Positions 1 through 14,500 of a DNA stretch of 64,000 nt are shown here, in pieces. The stretch is taken from assembly GCA_037576195.1 (NCBI GenBank), contig CM075103.1, positions 4,774,001 to 4,838,000 on the forward strand, written 5' to 3'. A program made the translations under genes and the position numbers. Every line of letters starts with the position of its first letter. Position 1 is the stretch's first letter. Source of the stretch: Phytoseiulus persimilis (Eukaryota > Arthropoda > Arachnida > Mesostigmata > Phytoseiidae). Below the pieces are notes generated by a model. The model ran no database searches and was not told the origin of the DNA. It saw only the letters and a list, made by a program, of their open reading frames with translations.

Positions 1-2133
1 ACCGGCTCGAGCGCTTTTGGCGGAGCCATCGACGAGAGAGGGCCGCGAGAAGCGCTTGAGTGCCATGGTTGCAAGTGACGTGAACCCGGGAGTGTCGCAG
101 CATGGCTTCCGCACTGAGGTTTAAGTCGCCGTCGTCGTCATTCTCCTCCTCTGCTCTTGTTCCCTCCTACCAGTTGCCGGTGCCCTCCGCCAGCTCCCCG
201 GCCACTCGCTTCTCCCGGTTCTCCTCCAGCTCAGAGCCGTAGTCGCTCCCCTGGTTGGAAAACTTAGTTACTCGTTCTCCTGTAGGCGGCGATGGTAGCG
301 GCAGTTTCCTTCCTGGCAGCGCTCTTTCTCAGCATGCTAAGTTTCGTTCATCGTTTAGCCAAAAGTTGTTTAAAGTGATTTTATGGCATCGTAGCCTGCT
401 GGGGAGTGGTCTGTCGCTGCACATTTCACGTGCAGGGAACCATATGCTTCTTCGTTAGATGCTGCAGACATAGCATTCCGGTCTTGTGACCGACGGAAAC
501 TGAGTCATCAGGACAAAGCAGGGCCAATGATCTGTGACCAGGAATAACTGAGCCCTGGTCGGGTTCTTCCCACCGCTCAGCCAGAATCATGTTCATCGTA
601 GAAAATCGCCTACCTTCGGCTGTCTTTCCGAACCAGGCGCTCACGCGTTGTCCACTGCCCATGGAAGGCCTCATTGGCAAGCCGGAGTCCGTTTCAGGTC
701 AACGACTGCAGTGGCTGAAGAGCCGCGTCTGGGAAATCTCTAATTGTAAGACGATCGGTTTGACCAGGGGTAAACTCTTTTGTTGTTACTGTGGGAGCCG
801 TTGTCGAAGCGATAAAGACAGAGGGATACAACTTGTACAAAATTCTCTATCGCACTCACTCAGCAACAATGGGACAAGGGGCCAAGGAGGAAAGGCTGAT
901 TGCTCTTGAAGGTTAATGAGCGATTCGGGAGATAAAGTTACGTTTCTCGGCGTGCCTCGTTCAGCCCTCGTTGCCTGCGACCCACTGGCCCGCTCGAAAC
1001 CCACACGGCCTGAGCGGGCTGGGTCGGACGGAGGAACAAGCGACCCACCGGCCGGACGGTCTGAGCTGACTGGTTGGTCTGAACCAAGATGGCATATCCC
1101 GTGGGTAATCAGTTTATACTCCTCATTATCACAAATTACTCTGGCTGGACTCTCCCACGCCCAAGTTCTACTTTCTCTCGCCGTTCGGGCATTCTCTGCG
1201 CTATCTCTCTCTCATGAATAGCTGAGGCGGCGGCGGCTGCGGCGGTAGCAGAAGCAAGAGGAGTACAATAGCAAGCGGATACATGTCCTCCGAGGATCCA
1301 CTTGATTCCGCCGTATCGCAACTAATTGGCAGATATTTACGATGTGCGCTGACACCGTGTTCCTGAGCGAGAAATGGTTGCGCAACAGGATCTTCGAGCG
1401 ACTGTCCGGCCAGCGGGAAACAGTCAGACCTCTTCCGAGACGAGGCTCGGAATCGGGAGGAGTCAATCCCCTCGATCCAGCCCATGGGAAGAGCTGAATC
1501 CGGCGTTGCAGAGGCCCGGGCAACGGGCAGAAACGCTGCTGAAAGAAAACATGGAATGTGGCTAATGTCTCGAGATTCGGGCTCGTGGGAATAGAATCGC
1601 CGAGGAAAATGGCCAAAGGCAATTCCTCGCTCCACCGGTTTTTTCTGTCGCTCCCCCATCGGTTTGCTTGCTTTGGCCGTCCCGCTTTCGTTGGGGCTGA
1701 AGCGGCGGACGAAAGACCTGTTTAGCACTTGAACGAGACCGCCTCGAGGAGAAGCTGCTCGGAATTCAACGCGAATCTTGTTTGAACAAGATGTCCGCAA
1801 CCAAAACCGATAAGACATGGCCAACCATTGAGCTGAGCACACGGCCACGGTTCTCCAACCGGCATTCCCGTCCGCTCCAGAGCGCTCGTTGACGGCGGAC
1901 CCCGCCCCGGGTTCAGGAGTCGGGGGGAGACCTGTTCGATTCCGCTCCAACGTCAAGAAGAGCTCGAGCGCCGTCCTCGGTGTCACCATCGATGCAAACG
2001 ACAGGGTTCACTCTGTCGGAGTACGTGCTGGAAGGGAAATTGAGGGAACTTCTTCTTCTTCTTGGTTTGCCAGAGCGTCAGTCGGCGGGAACAAGACTAC
2101 ACAGAGGCACGAAGAGCATGCCGACCGGCGAAC

Positions 2134-2164
2134 GGGCAGGCAGGCAGGCCGGCCGGCCGGCCGC
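2134..2164. repeat. GGCA/GGCC tetranucleotide block
   Basis: About three GGCA units run directly into about four GGCC units. The change from one tetramer to the other in the same phase suggests slippage plus point mutation of a single tract. Confidence 0.85.
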
Positions 2165-2340
2165 CAAGCGGGCGGGATGGGTAAAAACCCATTGAGTGCA
2201 TTTGCAAGAAAGAATCAAATCAAATTACCTCCTGCTTCTCTTTTCTAAGTCTTCTCGTAGCTCCTCGTTCGTTCTTCGAAGTAAATTTTATTGTGAACGA
2301 AGGAGCGTCTGGCCTGGAGTCGGTGGCCCCGTCCGTTTTC

Positions 2341-2386
2341 GGCCGTCCGTCCGTCTGTCTGTCCGTCCGTCCGCCCGCCCGCCTGT
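2341..2386. repeat. CCGT/CTGT/CCGC tetranucleotide block
   Basis: An unbroken run of 4-bp units that drifts from CCGT through CTGT and back to CCGT, then CCGC. The period stays at four throughout. Confidence 0.85.
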
Positions 2387-5300
2387 CGCAAGCCACCCCC
2401 AGCCTTGGTGCAAAGGACGACAGGCTCCATTGGGTCCTCAGTTTCAGAGGAAAGTCTGTGCCATCCTATTCAGCTCTCGCCCGAAGGAGGGACGGAGCGG
2501 GAAGCCAAGCAAGAAAAAGAGGAGCGACAAACGGGCCATCTCTGCAACAGGATACCATCTCGGACCCGCGCTGAACAACGAGCTGGAACGACTTCGGACA
2601 ATGTCCCAGGTCGGCTCGGATGACGAATCCCCTATCAGAACGTTGGCGGGATCGAATGCTCGCATGTGTTCACCCTGATCCAGTTTTCGAAATGTCCCGC
2701 GTCCAATCCGGGGTCAAGTCCGAGCGTAGCGGATTTTCAACGATGGATTCCGGCCCACCGGTGCAGAGAGACGGTGACGGCGGGAAAACCCTCCCGACTC
2801 GCACCGACGGCAGTGGTGGTCATGGCTTGACAAAGGGAGACGAAGAAGGGCTTTTAATAAAGAGAGTGAAAGATATTTTTATGGAGGCTGGCGGCGGGGG
2901 AGAGCGAGAACAGGTAGGTTCGTAGGTGGATGTGTAGGAAGGTAGGTGGGTAGCTAGCCAGTCACCCGAGCAGGAGGGAGCCGGTGGGCCGCCGTCTGCC
3001 CATTGAGCAGATAGAGCCGATAACGAAGAAGCCCGGCGGAGAGAGCATATGCAGCAGCAGCGCCCTTAGTCAACCAGGTCGCCCAAATCTAGCTGAATAC
3101 GCAATATTGCCGCTCCCGAGCGGAGAGGGGGAGAAAAAAAAAACAAGAAAAAATACAGCGCCACACCCGAATTCACAACTGCCTGGCGATTGTTTCGTTG
3201 GAGCCTCCGATGCTTCTGACAGGGCGAAAACGCAGGCGCGGCGCATACGGGGATGAACCTTTGCTGGCATATTGAGCAAGATACTCGGTCCTCGGTGGAG
3301 GCTCCGAGCAGGATTACCGCATCGTGAGCTGCTCCGGAGTTTGAACTCATTCACCGGAGTTTGTCCGAGTACACTTCTCACTTAGCGGCGCAGACTTGAC
3401 CTCTTCCAGCTTCGATGAGCTCTGCGCTCGGATCTGGGCAAGAGCCAATCTGCCCCTCGCGACGCTCATTTCCCAAATGAGAGAAAAACAACGCATCGCC
3501 CATTATCGCATGATTCGGGGCGGCAGCTGATCGAATGATTCGACTCGACTGTTTAAAACGGAACGTATCTTTTCAATTGCTGCGAAGATGTCGTTGAGCG
3601 CCGTGAATGGACCCATCGATCGATGACCGGCACAGAGCGAGCAGATGTGTGTGTATGTACGATGTAACATCGAAAGGGGAGGCTACACTCGGCGAGTCGA
3701 ACTAATCTGTCGAGACCCGTCTGCCATGCACAGACACACAATGTATGCTCGGGCAGACGCACACATACACGCGCACACCTATCCATTGGAGCATCGATAG
3801 CCGACAAGCTTGTGGGTCGGATTGGCGGTCGGTCAGATAGTTTCGCGGGTGGATTGATAGAGAAAATATGCTTCTAGCGCTCTTTCTCTCTGCGAGCCCC
3901 ATCAGCACTGCCACCACCCAGAGCAAATACTAATCTTTCTATTTACCCCCAGGGCCGCCAAACATTGCGCGAGCCGAGGAGAGCAGTCGGTCACACGCAG
4001 TCAAGAAGTGAAGATATCTCTTGTCGGGATCGAAGATCAGGCTCGGGCGCGAGGCAAGAACCCACAAATTTCAACCGGCTCCGCTTGAGAATCGACCCTG
4101 ACCCTCCGCTTTTGTCACCCATTCACTTCATCGGCGCTTGCTTGGCAGCCTATCTCAACTCGGAAGAGCCTCTCCATCCCGGTCGGACGGACTGAGAAGG
4201 GAGAAGATGGAGGGCCGACCCGAGTCGGGCGCGGAGAGTTCTCCCCCGATGGATAATAAAATTTGGCCTCCATTCGCTTATGAACGTCGTCGTTCTCGTT
4301 GCCGACGTCGATGACACCACTCAGCTCCCTCCAGCACTTTTTGCGGTGCTTTTCCTAACCACCTGGAGCTCCCTATCCCTCTCCCCCTCGTCCGCCCACC
4401 ACTTCACGAGCTTCTAAACTCGGGATTCCGCTGAACGCGCCGAAAATTGTTGAAATACGAGAGTGAGGAGCATGATCGTAAAAGCGCTGCAAAAAGTTCG
4501 CGGAAGATCTCGACAGAACAACGCTCTCGCCGAATCCCTCGGAACGCTGGCGCCCTCGTTAACGTGGGTCGGGTAACTGGATGGAGATTCTGGTCGAGGC
4601 ACTGATCCGTCGGAACTCCAACCCCCTTCTTCCCCGCTCTCGTTGGCGCTCGTTCTCCTCATTTACTCCCGTCGCCGCCGTCGCTTTTGGGAGCTGGGCC
4701 AGAGACGGTTGCCTAGTAAATCTGCTGTAGTAATAGTTAAAGTTGCGCCGCCGACTTCATCCGCTTATTGGAGATGGAGGAGGAGGCGGATGGAGGAGGA
4801 TCTGCGGGGGACGAATGAACGACCGACCGAGCCGAGGAACGGACGAGTGCCAGAGAAAGGCTTCAGCGCAGTGGGGACGCCGGCGTAGCAGTCCTGCGTG
4901 TATTCGTTCGGTTTATTACATCACTTGGCCGGATCTGAGCCGGATTTATGCGAACTGCATGCAGCGTGCGACTCGGCCGCTAGCGAGCTTCCGTCGGTCC
5001 ACCAGCAAGCTAGTCTACTGCTTGGCTTGCTGGATGCTTGCCCAGTTCCCCTCTCTTCCTCTGTCGTTCGTTCGTTCGCCCGCTCGCTCCAAGGCCCGGG
5101 TGGAAAATCCCTTTAATTTGGCTAACTTGGTCGCACATTCATAGCCCTTAGTCCATCCGTCGTCGAGACTTCGCACTGGAACTTTCCGCGGAGAGTGTGC
5201 TCCTCGTTCAAGTGTGGCTTCCCAATCTCGGGCGAGTGCGCTCACTTCGATGGTCGGAACCAATAATCGAGCCGGTTGCGCGGGCCATTTCCATGCGGTC

Positions 5301-6273
5301 AACGGATTCTTGGGTTCGGCTCCTCCTGATTTGAATTCTGTCATATGTCGGAGTTTTCCGCGATTACTGGCCTCTGAAGAAGCTCTACGCCGAGGCTCGC
5401 GACGGACGTGATGCGCGCACGAGGTCGCCCTACTGAATTCGTATACGGACTCGGCATTGACAGTTCGGAAGCACCCTCAGCAAATCTTTCCAAATCCTAC
5501 AGTAGTTCCGAAGCGCTGCACTGAACTACCCGAAATCTTGGGAGGAAATCGCGTACGAAACCCAACCATCGTCCGGTCCCGCTCGGAACCTTGCAGATCG
5601 AACAGACAGCGCGCAAACAGATGAAGAAGGAGTCGTACAGGGGCTTGTCTATCCGCTGTCTACCTGGTGGCTCTTCCTCGTCTCTGCAGAGTTTTTTCCC
5701 CGACAGAGCCAGTCGGTCCCCTCTTAAACAAAGAAGACGAGAGCAAGCGACCAAAACGAAAACGCGAAGGGAAATACCAGGTGGAAAGAATATATGTATT
5801 ACCCAGGAGAATAAATAAGAGCTACTAAAAGCAATAGACTGATCTCGGTCTCTCTTGCTCCGGCTCTCCGTCTCCAACTGCCGCGCGACTAGCTCGTCGG
5901 GTTCGCCCGTGTGCGCGGAAACTGCCTGTGGAGCCTGGCGCGCCTGCAGCTGGTGGAGTGCCGCTGCCGCTGAGAGAGAAAGGCTCATACGGGCTTCTAA
6001 GACGGACGTGCCAGAGAGATGTTCTCGTGGGAATTCAGACTAGCGTCCCCGACCGACTGACTGACTGGTCGGATCGCTCACCGGTTGACTGTCTCGTGCT
6101 CCATTCTTGCCATGACTAAGGAGCCGAGGCGTCGTCGTCGTGCACTCACTTCCGAAGACACCGGGCCCCGCCATTAGAGCTCAAAGTGTTTGCATAGATG
6201 TTCGCTGGAGAACGCTCCTCGCCGAACTCGAGCCCCGCAACAGGTTCCAGGCCCGAATGGAAATTCTCGACGA

Positions 6274-6290
6274 CCCCCCCCCCCCCCCCC
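6274..6290. repeat. C17 homopolymer
   Basis: Seventeen consecutive cytosines, unusually long for a C/G run. The exact length is likely to be unreliable in the assembly and variable between individuals. Confidence 0.9.
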
Positions 6291-8500
6291 AGCCAACGAT
6301 AAAGCTACGCCTGCAGTCGTTCTCATGAGAAGTTGCGCGAGTTTTGTGATTTCCCAAGTCGAGCAGCGGTGCTCCAGAAACTCGCTGTGACGAAAGTCTG
6401 ATCGAAAAGGCGAAGAAACGTAATTAAGAACAAAGTGGTTCAGAGGAGCAGGCCTGCAAGACGGCACACATAGACATGGTGTTAATTAAAGCCGTTCTGA
6501 ATATGCTTGTCTGAGTCTTGTTTCATTGACTCCGCTGCTTCCGCTTGCCCGACGGACTGCTCCCCTTATCTTTTCTTCTAATCTCCCCAAAGAGCCCTCC
6601 CTGATCCCCCCTCAATACACACAGGCCCACTCCGGCCCATTTTCTCTTCGCCCAGATTATCTTTCCGCTCCCGACAAGTCCTCCAGCGATGCCTTCGCGA
6701 GGTCCGAATGAGATTACAAGCAGCGAGCAAGACGGGAGGGCGGACTGTCGTCGAGTTTGATTATTTGTTGTCCTCGAGCCCGCTTCCACCTGTTTCGAAT
6801 CCAGCTTTCCGGATGGGACTTGCCCAGCTCCGACTTTCAGAGAACCCACGACCGGCGAATAGTTCATGTGGCCAACGACGATCCGATGCCCCGTTCTATT
6901 TCTGGGGCAAGCGACGCATCTCCCCCCCCTCCCTGGTTGATCGCGGGACAAATGCACCAACAGGGACTTTCGTTCTCATGCAAATGTGCTGCCGGAAGGG
7001 GGACACAGTGCTCTCCTCAGACACTAGGCTTGACCGAGAACGACAAAACCCAGAAATCGGTCTCGACGTTTGCACAATAACGTTCGAGAACTTGGCTCAC
7101 TCAATTAGAGACCTTGATGGGGTTGAAGCTTCGGATATAGCTAAGCACGGAAAAACACGAGCAGCCTATCTGGCTCGATATTTCTAGATCGTAGCGCATT
7201 CCGATTGATCATTAGAGCTTTCGTTGGAGAGCTGCGGTTCTCGCTCTCGGCCGGCATCGCTGGTGAAAGGCTCGCAGCGAGCTTTTAATCTCTGTAGATG
7301 TCCTGTCAGCTCATGAATCTAGATCGCTGTCACGCATGCCTCTCGAATAGCCGCGACTCCTCACGACTCCGATCGAGTCGAGTTTCGCTCCAAATAATTG
7401 GAGACTTCACCCAAACGATGGAAGAACGAGGAAAGGAGCGAAATGTTCCCCTCGGAACGGCTTTCCAGCTCTCCCGAAGGCTCAATCTGTAGAAACACGT
7501 CCTCTGGGGGCTTCGTAGCGAGATAGGGAGAGGAATTCGAACAGGCGTAACACGAGATCTGTGCGCACCTCAGAGAAATAGTTCGCGTTTTTTGGAGATA
7601 ACTCGCGAACCCTGAACTGAGCGGGTGATGGTCATTCAGCGATACTATCATACCGAGCGATTCCCCTACAGCGGAGATCGGCACCACGGCGTCAACAACC
7701 TCCTACGGTTGAGAAGCAGCAGCCAGCTCAAATGCTAGCTTCGCTAAGCTTCCGTTGTTCCTGTGGGTCGTATTCCAACGATCGTTCAGTTTGCGAAGTT
7801 TTCCTCGGGAGAATCGCAGCTCATCACGAAACTTCACTCGCCGCCGCCGCCGTCGTCGACACGAGGCACCCGTGTCGAACAAATTCGATGGTCGACTGTT
7901 TCAAGAACTTTCGAGCGTACTAGGCCGATGGAGCTCGAGTCCTTCATGTGAGTCGACAACAGCCACCTATAGCGAGGATTTTTTTTATATCCGCTGGTGG
8001 CGAAAATTGACTGGGCAAACGTTGAGTTGTCATTCAGTCAGCACTAATCTTCGCTTACAAATCATGGATTATCATCATCGACAGCTTGGAGTCTCATGTT
8101 GCAGTCCCTGTCGCGTGCGAAGCTCCTTTCAGACGATATGAATTTTGCGATGTTGTCCGGGCTGCTGTCGATCTGGGGAGAGTCTTTCCGGTTTTTCCGT
8201 GCGCTCAGACCGGTGATCGCCGGGCATGTTCTGATTGTGTGAGAAAGCTCACCGACAGCAGCGAGAAAGCGCCCGGGGAAGCGATGGAAATTCGTTATCA
8301 GCACCAAAAGCCGTAGAACGCGAGCAACATCGAAGACAGGATCAATCAGCGGCGCGGATAATTTCGCTCGTCGTTGTCGGAAGCGCGAGGCTCCAAGTGA
8401 TCCGATTGAAGGGGAAAGGGCCCAACCGGTTGGTTGGTTACTTCGTTCGGTGGGTCCTCCGTCGATCAGTCGGGGTTAAATGAAGTCTTCCTAATTGAGG

Positions 8501-11500
8501 CGGGTTAACCAACAACCACCTGGCAACGTGAGGGAGGAATTCCTCATGGCGGCCGCGTCTCTCGCAGGACGGCTCCCCCCTCCCCGGAGTGTAAGCTGCT
8601 TCCCTTCATTCGCCCCGCGAGCCTTTGACGAACAGACGAGCGGACAGACGGGTAGGCAGACAACTCGTGCCACAAGGGAAGGAACGACCCACTGGCGGGC
8701 GGGTGGGCCGGACGAATCCAATTATTTGTAGACGACGACGGCGCCGCCGAAAACGACGAACACTACGACGACTTTAAAGACCCTCCCCACCTCGCAATCC
8801 TTTGGATTTGAGAGGAACCGAACGTCCGCGCCGAACAAATCTCGCGAAGGCCCGGCGGACTTCAGTTCGAGTGAAAACGAGACACGGGGAGGAAGCAAAG
8901 TGGAAAATGTTCTCTACTGGCGAGAGGAAAATTGTGGACAAAATCCTCGGAACACACCTCCTCCTCCCGGAGCTGCAGCTCGCTCACTGCCCGGTCCCGC
9001 TGGTGGAACGAAGAATTGAGGTTGGGTTACGACGAGGACCGAAGCAAGAGAACAACGAGAACTAAAGCTGACAAATCGCTTCTTGTTTGTTCGGTGTGTG
9101 CCGCCTGTACCGAGCCGGAGCTGCTCTGCAGCGGAGACAACGTTGAGGACATTGACGACGACGAAGAGTGGTCAAACACGAAGATCTCAGCGAGCAGCTT
9201 CCTCTCACGTTCGTCTCACAACTTTCGTTCTTTCTTCTCTCCAGCTCTTCCAGTCCTCGTCCTGTCGAGTTTCCCAACAACGGAGGCGACGGAGTCCGCT
9301 GCGACGGAGAAATTTCAAGACGGCCCGATGACGGACGGAAAGTAATTAAACTCGAGTTGATTTCGACTCCGAACAATCTCGTCTCCAACATGTTAATCAC
9401 GGCCTCTCTCCCTGGCGGCCACATTCAGAGCAACATTGATTGAGTCGAATCGAGGACAGGGAGAGTGCGTCCACGTAAAAATATTCCTCCTGGTAATGTG
9501 GCGGCCGGGGCTCTGCGAGGAGCGAAACGAGGCTGTCGAGTGCTGCCGCAATCAAAAAGCAATAAGTTTCATGAAGCCGAGCTCCCTTCTAGGGTTTTTC
9601 GTACAAGTACGTCGACGACGCCGACGCAGTCTCGTGCAGCTGTGCGGTTTGACCCCGACCGCTCGAACGAAATCTCCAGCCACAAGTCTCCTTCACACGT
9701 CCCTCGACGGTCCGAGTTCCCCGGACGACTCCCGATGGCCGGCCCGCAACCCACCCGCAGCGGGTATCGAGCCCGCTTGGCCGGGAGCGACGGATGTGCT
9801 CGAGAACTCCGGGCCCGGCCTCTAACCAAACATCGTAAAGCATTACCATCGAATGAAACGAACGCCACTGTTCCTCCGCGAGTGCGTTCGCAGCGGCACG
9901 AGAGAGAACTCGGTGGTGAAATCCGGAGTTGCCGAGAAGCTCGGAGCCGGCAGGGAGAATCGAAAGTCCGGCTCGAAACGGCTTCGTGCTCCGTCGAGTG
10001 ATCGGCGGAGGATTTCAATGCGGTTTGCACCGGCGTCGCTGGCCGACGAAGGGAAACCTCCGGGAAGAACCCGGTGCTCCCCTTCAGAACCGGAATCCAA
10101 CAGGTGCCCGGGCATCAGAGGCAACCAAGCCAAACCAAACATCGACATCCTGATCCGGATAATGGACAGGCGGCAAAAGACAATACGATCCGTCCGGACG
10201 GAGATTGCGGAGAAGAGGAACACGGGCTTCCAACTGATAGAAATCGGAGAAAGAGAGAGAGAGGAATCGGTATCAAAGTTATTGAGAAGTGTCGCCATTC
10301 TCACTCTGCCAGCATGCGTTGTTTTGATTGTAAACAGCTTGTGGTTCCCCTCCTCTCAGCGGCCGCCACAATCAACAGCATCGCTATCCCCATCTGTTTC
10401 CTCACTTACAGCTGGACCGGCAGCTCGAGGCTTTGATTTCAGGGCTATTTTCTCGGTTGCTGTTTTCCCTCCTATTTTTGTTTTGTTGGTCCGGAGCAAA
10501 TGTATCGGTCAGGAGGGGGACCCGACAGAGCAGCGAAGCAAACTCAAAAAGATGTGATTGAATTATTTCTCGAGTCCGCTCCAGGAGGCCAACCCTGAGG
10601 CAACCCCGGGTCGAGCATATGGAACCTCCCATTCGGCACTTACCCCCGCGACTACTGTGCGGCACCTCCCGGTCAACTCCCGCACAACCCGTGAATCAAC
10701 GGCTCTCTCACGATCCTGGGGACGCCTGAATGCGGTCAGCAATTCCTTTTCCTGTCAAGAGTCACGGGCGGGAAATCGACGTCTTGACCGCGTCATATGA
10801 ACGAGCGGGTTCGGTAACGAGTCGCCTTCATGAGGGACGGACAAACGCGGAAAATGAATGGATGGGCGTCGTGCTAACAGTGGTACGAGTGGCTACGCGC
10901 GGAGAAGCCACGGGGTGGACGGGGAAGGAGGGGTGGGGTGCATGCTACTAAGTGGACCTTAAGCTAAGCCCACTCTTAACCACTCGTGTTGCCGCATGTT
11001 CCTCGACCGCCCGCTCGCGCACTCGGCCTCGCACGCTAGATTAAGTCGCTAGTGGTTCGGAAAAGATGCGCGAAAACACACCTGCTGCTTCCTAGCGTGC
11101 TCCTGGCGCTGTCGTATTTTCGTCGCGGCCGCTCCATCATCCTTCCACGGGGCGGGCGTGTGACCGATTCCGCCGAAAGATGTCCCGGGGCAGAGCATCG
11201 GTTCGGAACGAACGACCGCAGTGAAAGATTTGGAGCGGAGCGAGGAACAAGTGTGTTGTCCAAAGATCGTCTCGCTGCGGTTGCGGGCAACGGGGGTCGA
11301 CAGCAGATGAGACTCATTGGGTAATAATCTTGTCCTCGAGCGGCCAATTAGCGCCAATCGCTTACCCTGGTTGTTAAAAAGCAAAGCGCTCGCGCCGCTC
11401 GGCTATCGAGTGTTCCTCGCGGTAAGTGGGAGGGCGGCTAACGCCCCACAGAACAGACGATCACTTAATTTCAACTTGCTTCTCCCTCGGAGTCCACTTC

Positions 11501-14500
11501 CGCTCGCTCGCCCCTGTCGGTTGAGTGATTCGTTGTGATCTGGTCTGAGAGACGAATACTTTTGAAACAGCGCGGGGGATCCTCGACGCAACACATCGCA
11601 CTCAGATCGCGAATCCTCCGAGAAGCTCATGGCGGATTCCGAAAAGAACGATTTCACCGCCCGCGCTCATAAACTCGGTAGTCGACGCCGGCTCCCGGGC
11701 GTTAGGTTTTCGCGTTGTTTGTCGTGTCATTTCATGATTAAGAAACTCATCGACGCTGAGTGCTGCTCCCGCCACCGGTACACGGAGGTGGTGTTGGCGT
11801 GCGCGCTCTTCACTGACCTCGCAGGGAGGCTCGACGAATCGATAAAGAATCAAGCGATGGATTTCGGCCGGTGGCAAGGAAGGGAGGGCGGGAGTCAACC
11901 CGCCAGCCAGCCAGCCAGCCAGTCAAGAAAGCGAACGAGACAAAGCACCCACGAGAGCCGCGGATCTCGCGGTTGCCTCCCGACCGCATGGGTCTCCGCG
12001 CGAGATTGAGTCGGTTTTAATGGTTTACTTGACAATCTTTGTGCGGGAGGGGGGACGACGCCGTTTCAACCGAATCGATGCCCGCGTCAAAAGAACTATT
12101 GTCGATGGTTTGCCATCGGATCCGGTGGGAGTGATGGGGCGGGAGAGCTTGGCGAGGGGGGGAGGTTCGTCGACCGCCGCGAGGTTTGTTGCTTCATCCG
12201 TTCGGTCGCGGCTCCACTCTACACGAGAGGAGGAGAATAAGTTAATCACGGCACCATGTATACACAACCGCGACGCACTCGTCCGGTTAACCCGGGCTCG
12301 AGTCTATAGCCAAAAGCTGAAATGACACCTGCGCTCACTTCCGGCCCGCTTCCTGCTCGCAGCGACTCAGCCCCTCGCACAGCACCTCATCTGGCTGACT
12401 CGAGCGATCCATGCGAGCGAGTCCGGATCGCTGCGGTGAAGCCTTTCTTACAGAAGGTGTCGTCGTCGTCGTTGTTGTTCCTCGCTCATTTAGCCATCAA
12501 TCATCTCGTGGAGAGATACGTTCTCGTTCAATCTGCGGCGGGTGAGGCTCGAAAGGCGCGCTCCCGCTTCGACGAAAGCAGACTACTGTCACTCATCCCG
12601 AGACACGGTGCAGGTGTTGTCGTTTATTTTCACAGAGCCGTATCGTCCGCCCCGCCCGGAACAACCTGGAGCTGCTCGTTTTTCGGCGGAACGGCGAATC
12701 TATCGCTTCAAAAACGTTCCCCGAGACTCCACGGCGCATCGGCGGGCTCGTCGGTATCGGAGCATGTAACGGCCCCCGTCTTCGCAGTGCGTTAGTGCTG
12801 GTAGTCTCGTAAAGCGGGACATCGAATGGGTTTTAGTGTCGGTAGATGCTTCATAAATTAGTGGTGCCTCAAAGCCCCCACAAACTCCTGAATCTCCTCC
12901 AGCGTATCGCTCCCTCCCCGCTCCTCTCGTACTCCCCGAGAGCTCACTCAGCATTCGCCTCTCCATATCGTGGAGCGGCTCATCTACGAGTGCTAGTAAT
13001 ATCTATCCATCTATCTCGACGAGCGGAATGGCCAGAGAGCCAGCGAACGATGTTCATTTTGTTGTGAACATTGCCGGCGTGCACGTCAGCAGCCGAGCGA
13101 ATTCGCCGAGAATGTAGCGTTACATAATTCCAGATTTCAACCTCTTACTCAACAGCTCCTAGAACCCCGTTTTCCGTGGACGGCTGCTTGAGGAAGGTCT
13201 CCGGACGACTTCGATCGAGGGGGATCTCCTGTAAAATACAGAACCACGTTAACTCGGAATCCAGTTTCACTTGCCCGGAAGCCTTCGAGGCACCCAGTCC
13301 CTCGCGTCTTCCTTCCCTCGCGACATGATATTCGGTTTCAGTGATTCCCAATCTGAACCCTGGACTGACTGCGACGAAGGAACCAGCCCCACCACATTCG
13401 GAGGTAGCTCGGTAGTCCACGCGGTCGAACTGCGTCCTTGCGGAAGCGATTGTGAATCATCAGCGGGGCTACGAGGAGTCGTTCGAGCGGTTTCGAAATG
13501 GAATGTGAGTTAATTTTGAGCCGCGGTTAACCGAGCTCGGGCTCCTCGAAGCTGCGGGGGATCCTCCCGTCGGCTGTCCGGATCCACGCGAGTAGTCCCT
13601 AGCCGAGCACCATGTTATGGAGGGCGCAGTTCCGCGCTCAGTGGTCGGCGGCGGATCTTGGAGAGGGAACAAAAAGGAGAATGAACAAGAATATGATGTG
13701 ATGGCCCGATGTCCACTCATATTAGGCGACAACCGACAGCGGCGACGACGACGACGGCCGAGCGGCTTTTCGCCCGCCTCGCTGACGAGCGAGCGCTGAA
13801 TGGGCCGACGCTCGAGTCCAATAAAGTCTCCCCTCGGCCGCTCACTCAAATACTCGCTCGATCGTCGCGCGTTCCTTGGTCCCTTCTTCTTCAAACGCCA
13901 CAACGGCGGCAGCGGCATCATAATAATCGACGACAAGTTCGATATCGACGACAACAAGCAACGAGAAGCCATTCTAATTTATTATTTTTGCCCAACCGCA
14001 GTGGAAAACTCGATCATATAATATTTCGCTGCTGTGTCCTCCGAGGTGACTCTCACACATGGACCCGGAGAGGGATTTCACTAACGTCTGTCACTCGATG
14101 TTTGAGGGGAGAGAGAGAATGATGAAGAAGTCAGAGATAATAAAGAGCGAAATTCAGCGGAAGAATAAAGATGGATGGGGGACGGGGAAAGTCGTTCAAA
14201 GAGATCCATCCGACAGCGGCCGCAGCAATGTAGATGAAATTTCAATAAAGCCTTACAAGCAAGCCCGTCTGTTGAATTCGGACACGGGCTCCACATGCCC
14301 TCAAAGCTCATTGCAGAGTCCGAGCAGCACAAAGAAGAGATTAGACAACATGTCTTCGACTGAAAGTCCTTTCTTCTCCTGCGAGCCCGTCTGATACAAT
14401 CGACGTCCCTCCCTTCGGCGCATATTTAATCCTGGCCCGAATCTTTCGGTCGCGACAGAACACTGCTGTTAAGCATCGCACTGTGTACTCCGGCTAGTTG

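Larger units (their letters stand above)
1..8500. other. Coding-poor GC-rich DNA, part 1
   Basis: I find no exon, RNA gene or transposon here. The open frames on both strands are short, overlap one another antiparallel, and translate into low-complexity Arg/Ser/Pro/Gly-rich strings, as expected from GC-rich DNA with few stop triplets. Visible structure is limited to simple repeats: GGCA/GGCC units near 2,134, CCGT/CTGT/CCGC units at 2,341-2,386, an A-rich tract at 3,131-3,155, CA-rich DNA at 3,728-3,780, GTTC units at 5,064-5,090 and a C17 run at 6,274-6,290. It may be intergenic or intronic; no splice-linked exons allow a choice. Confidence 0.6.

Noticed and set aside
1201-1989. A 262-codon minus-strand frame
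   Set aside because: Low-complexity Arg/Ser/Pro-rich translation with overlapping frames on both strands; no motif. Typical of stop-poor GC-rich sequence.
2134-2386. Tetramer arrays as a possible CRISPR-like or satellite array
   Set aside because: There are no spacers and the units are only 4 bases; these are microsatellites in a eukaryotic genome.
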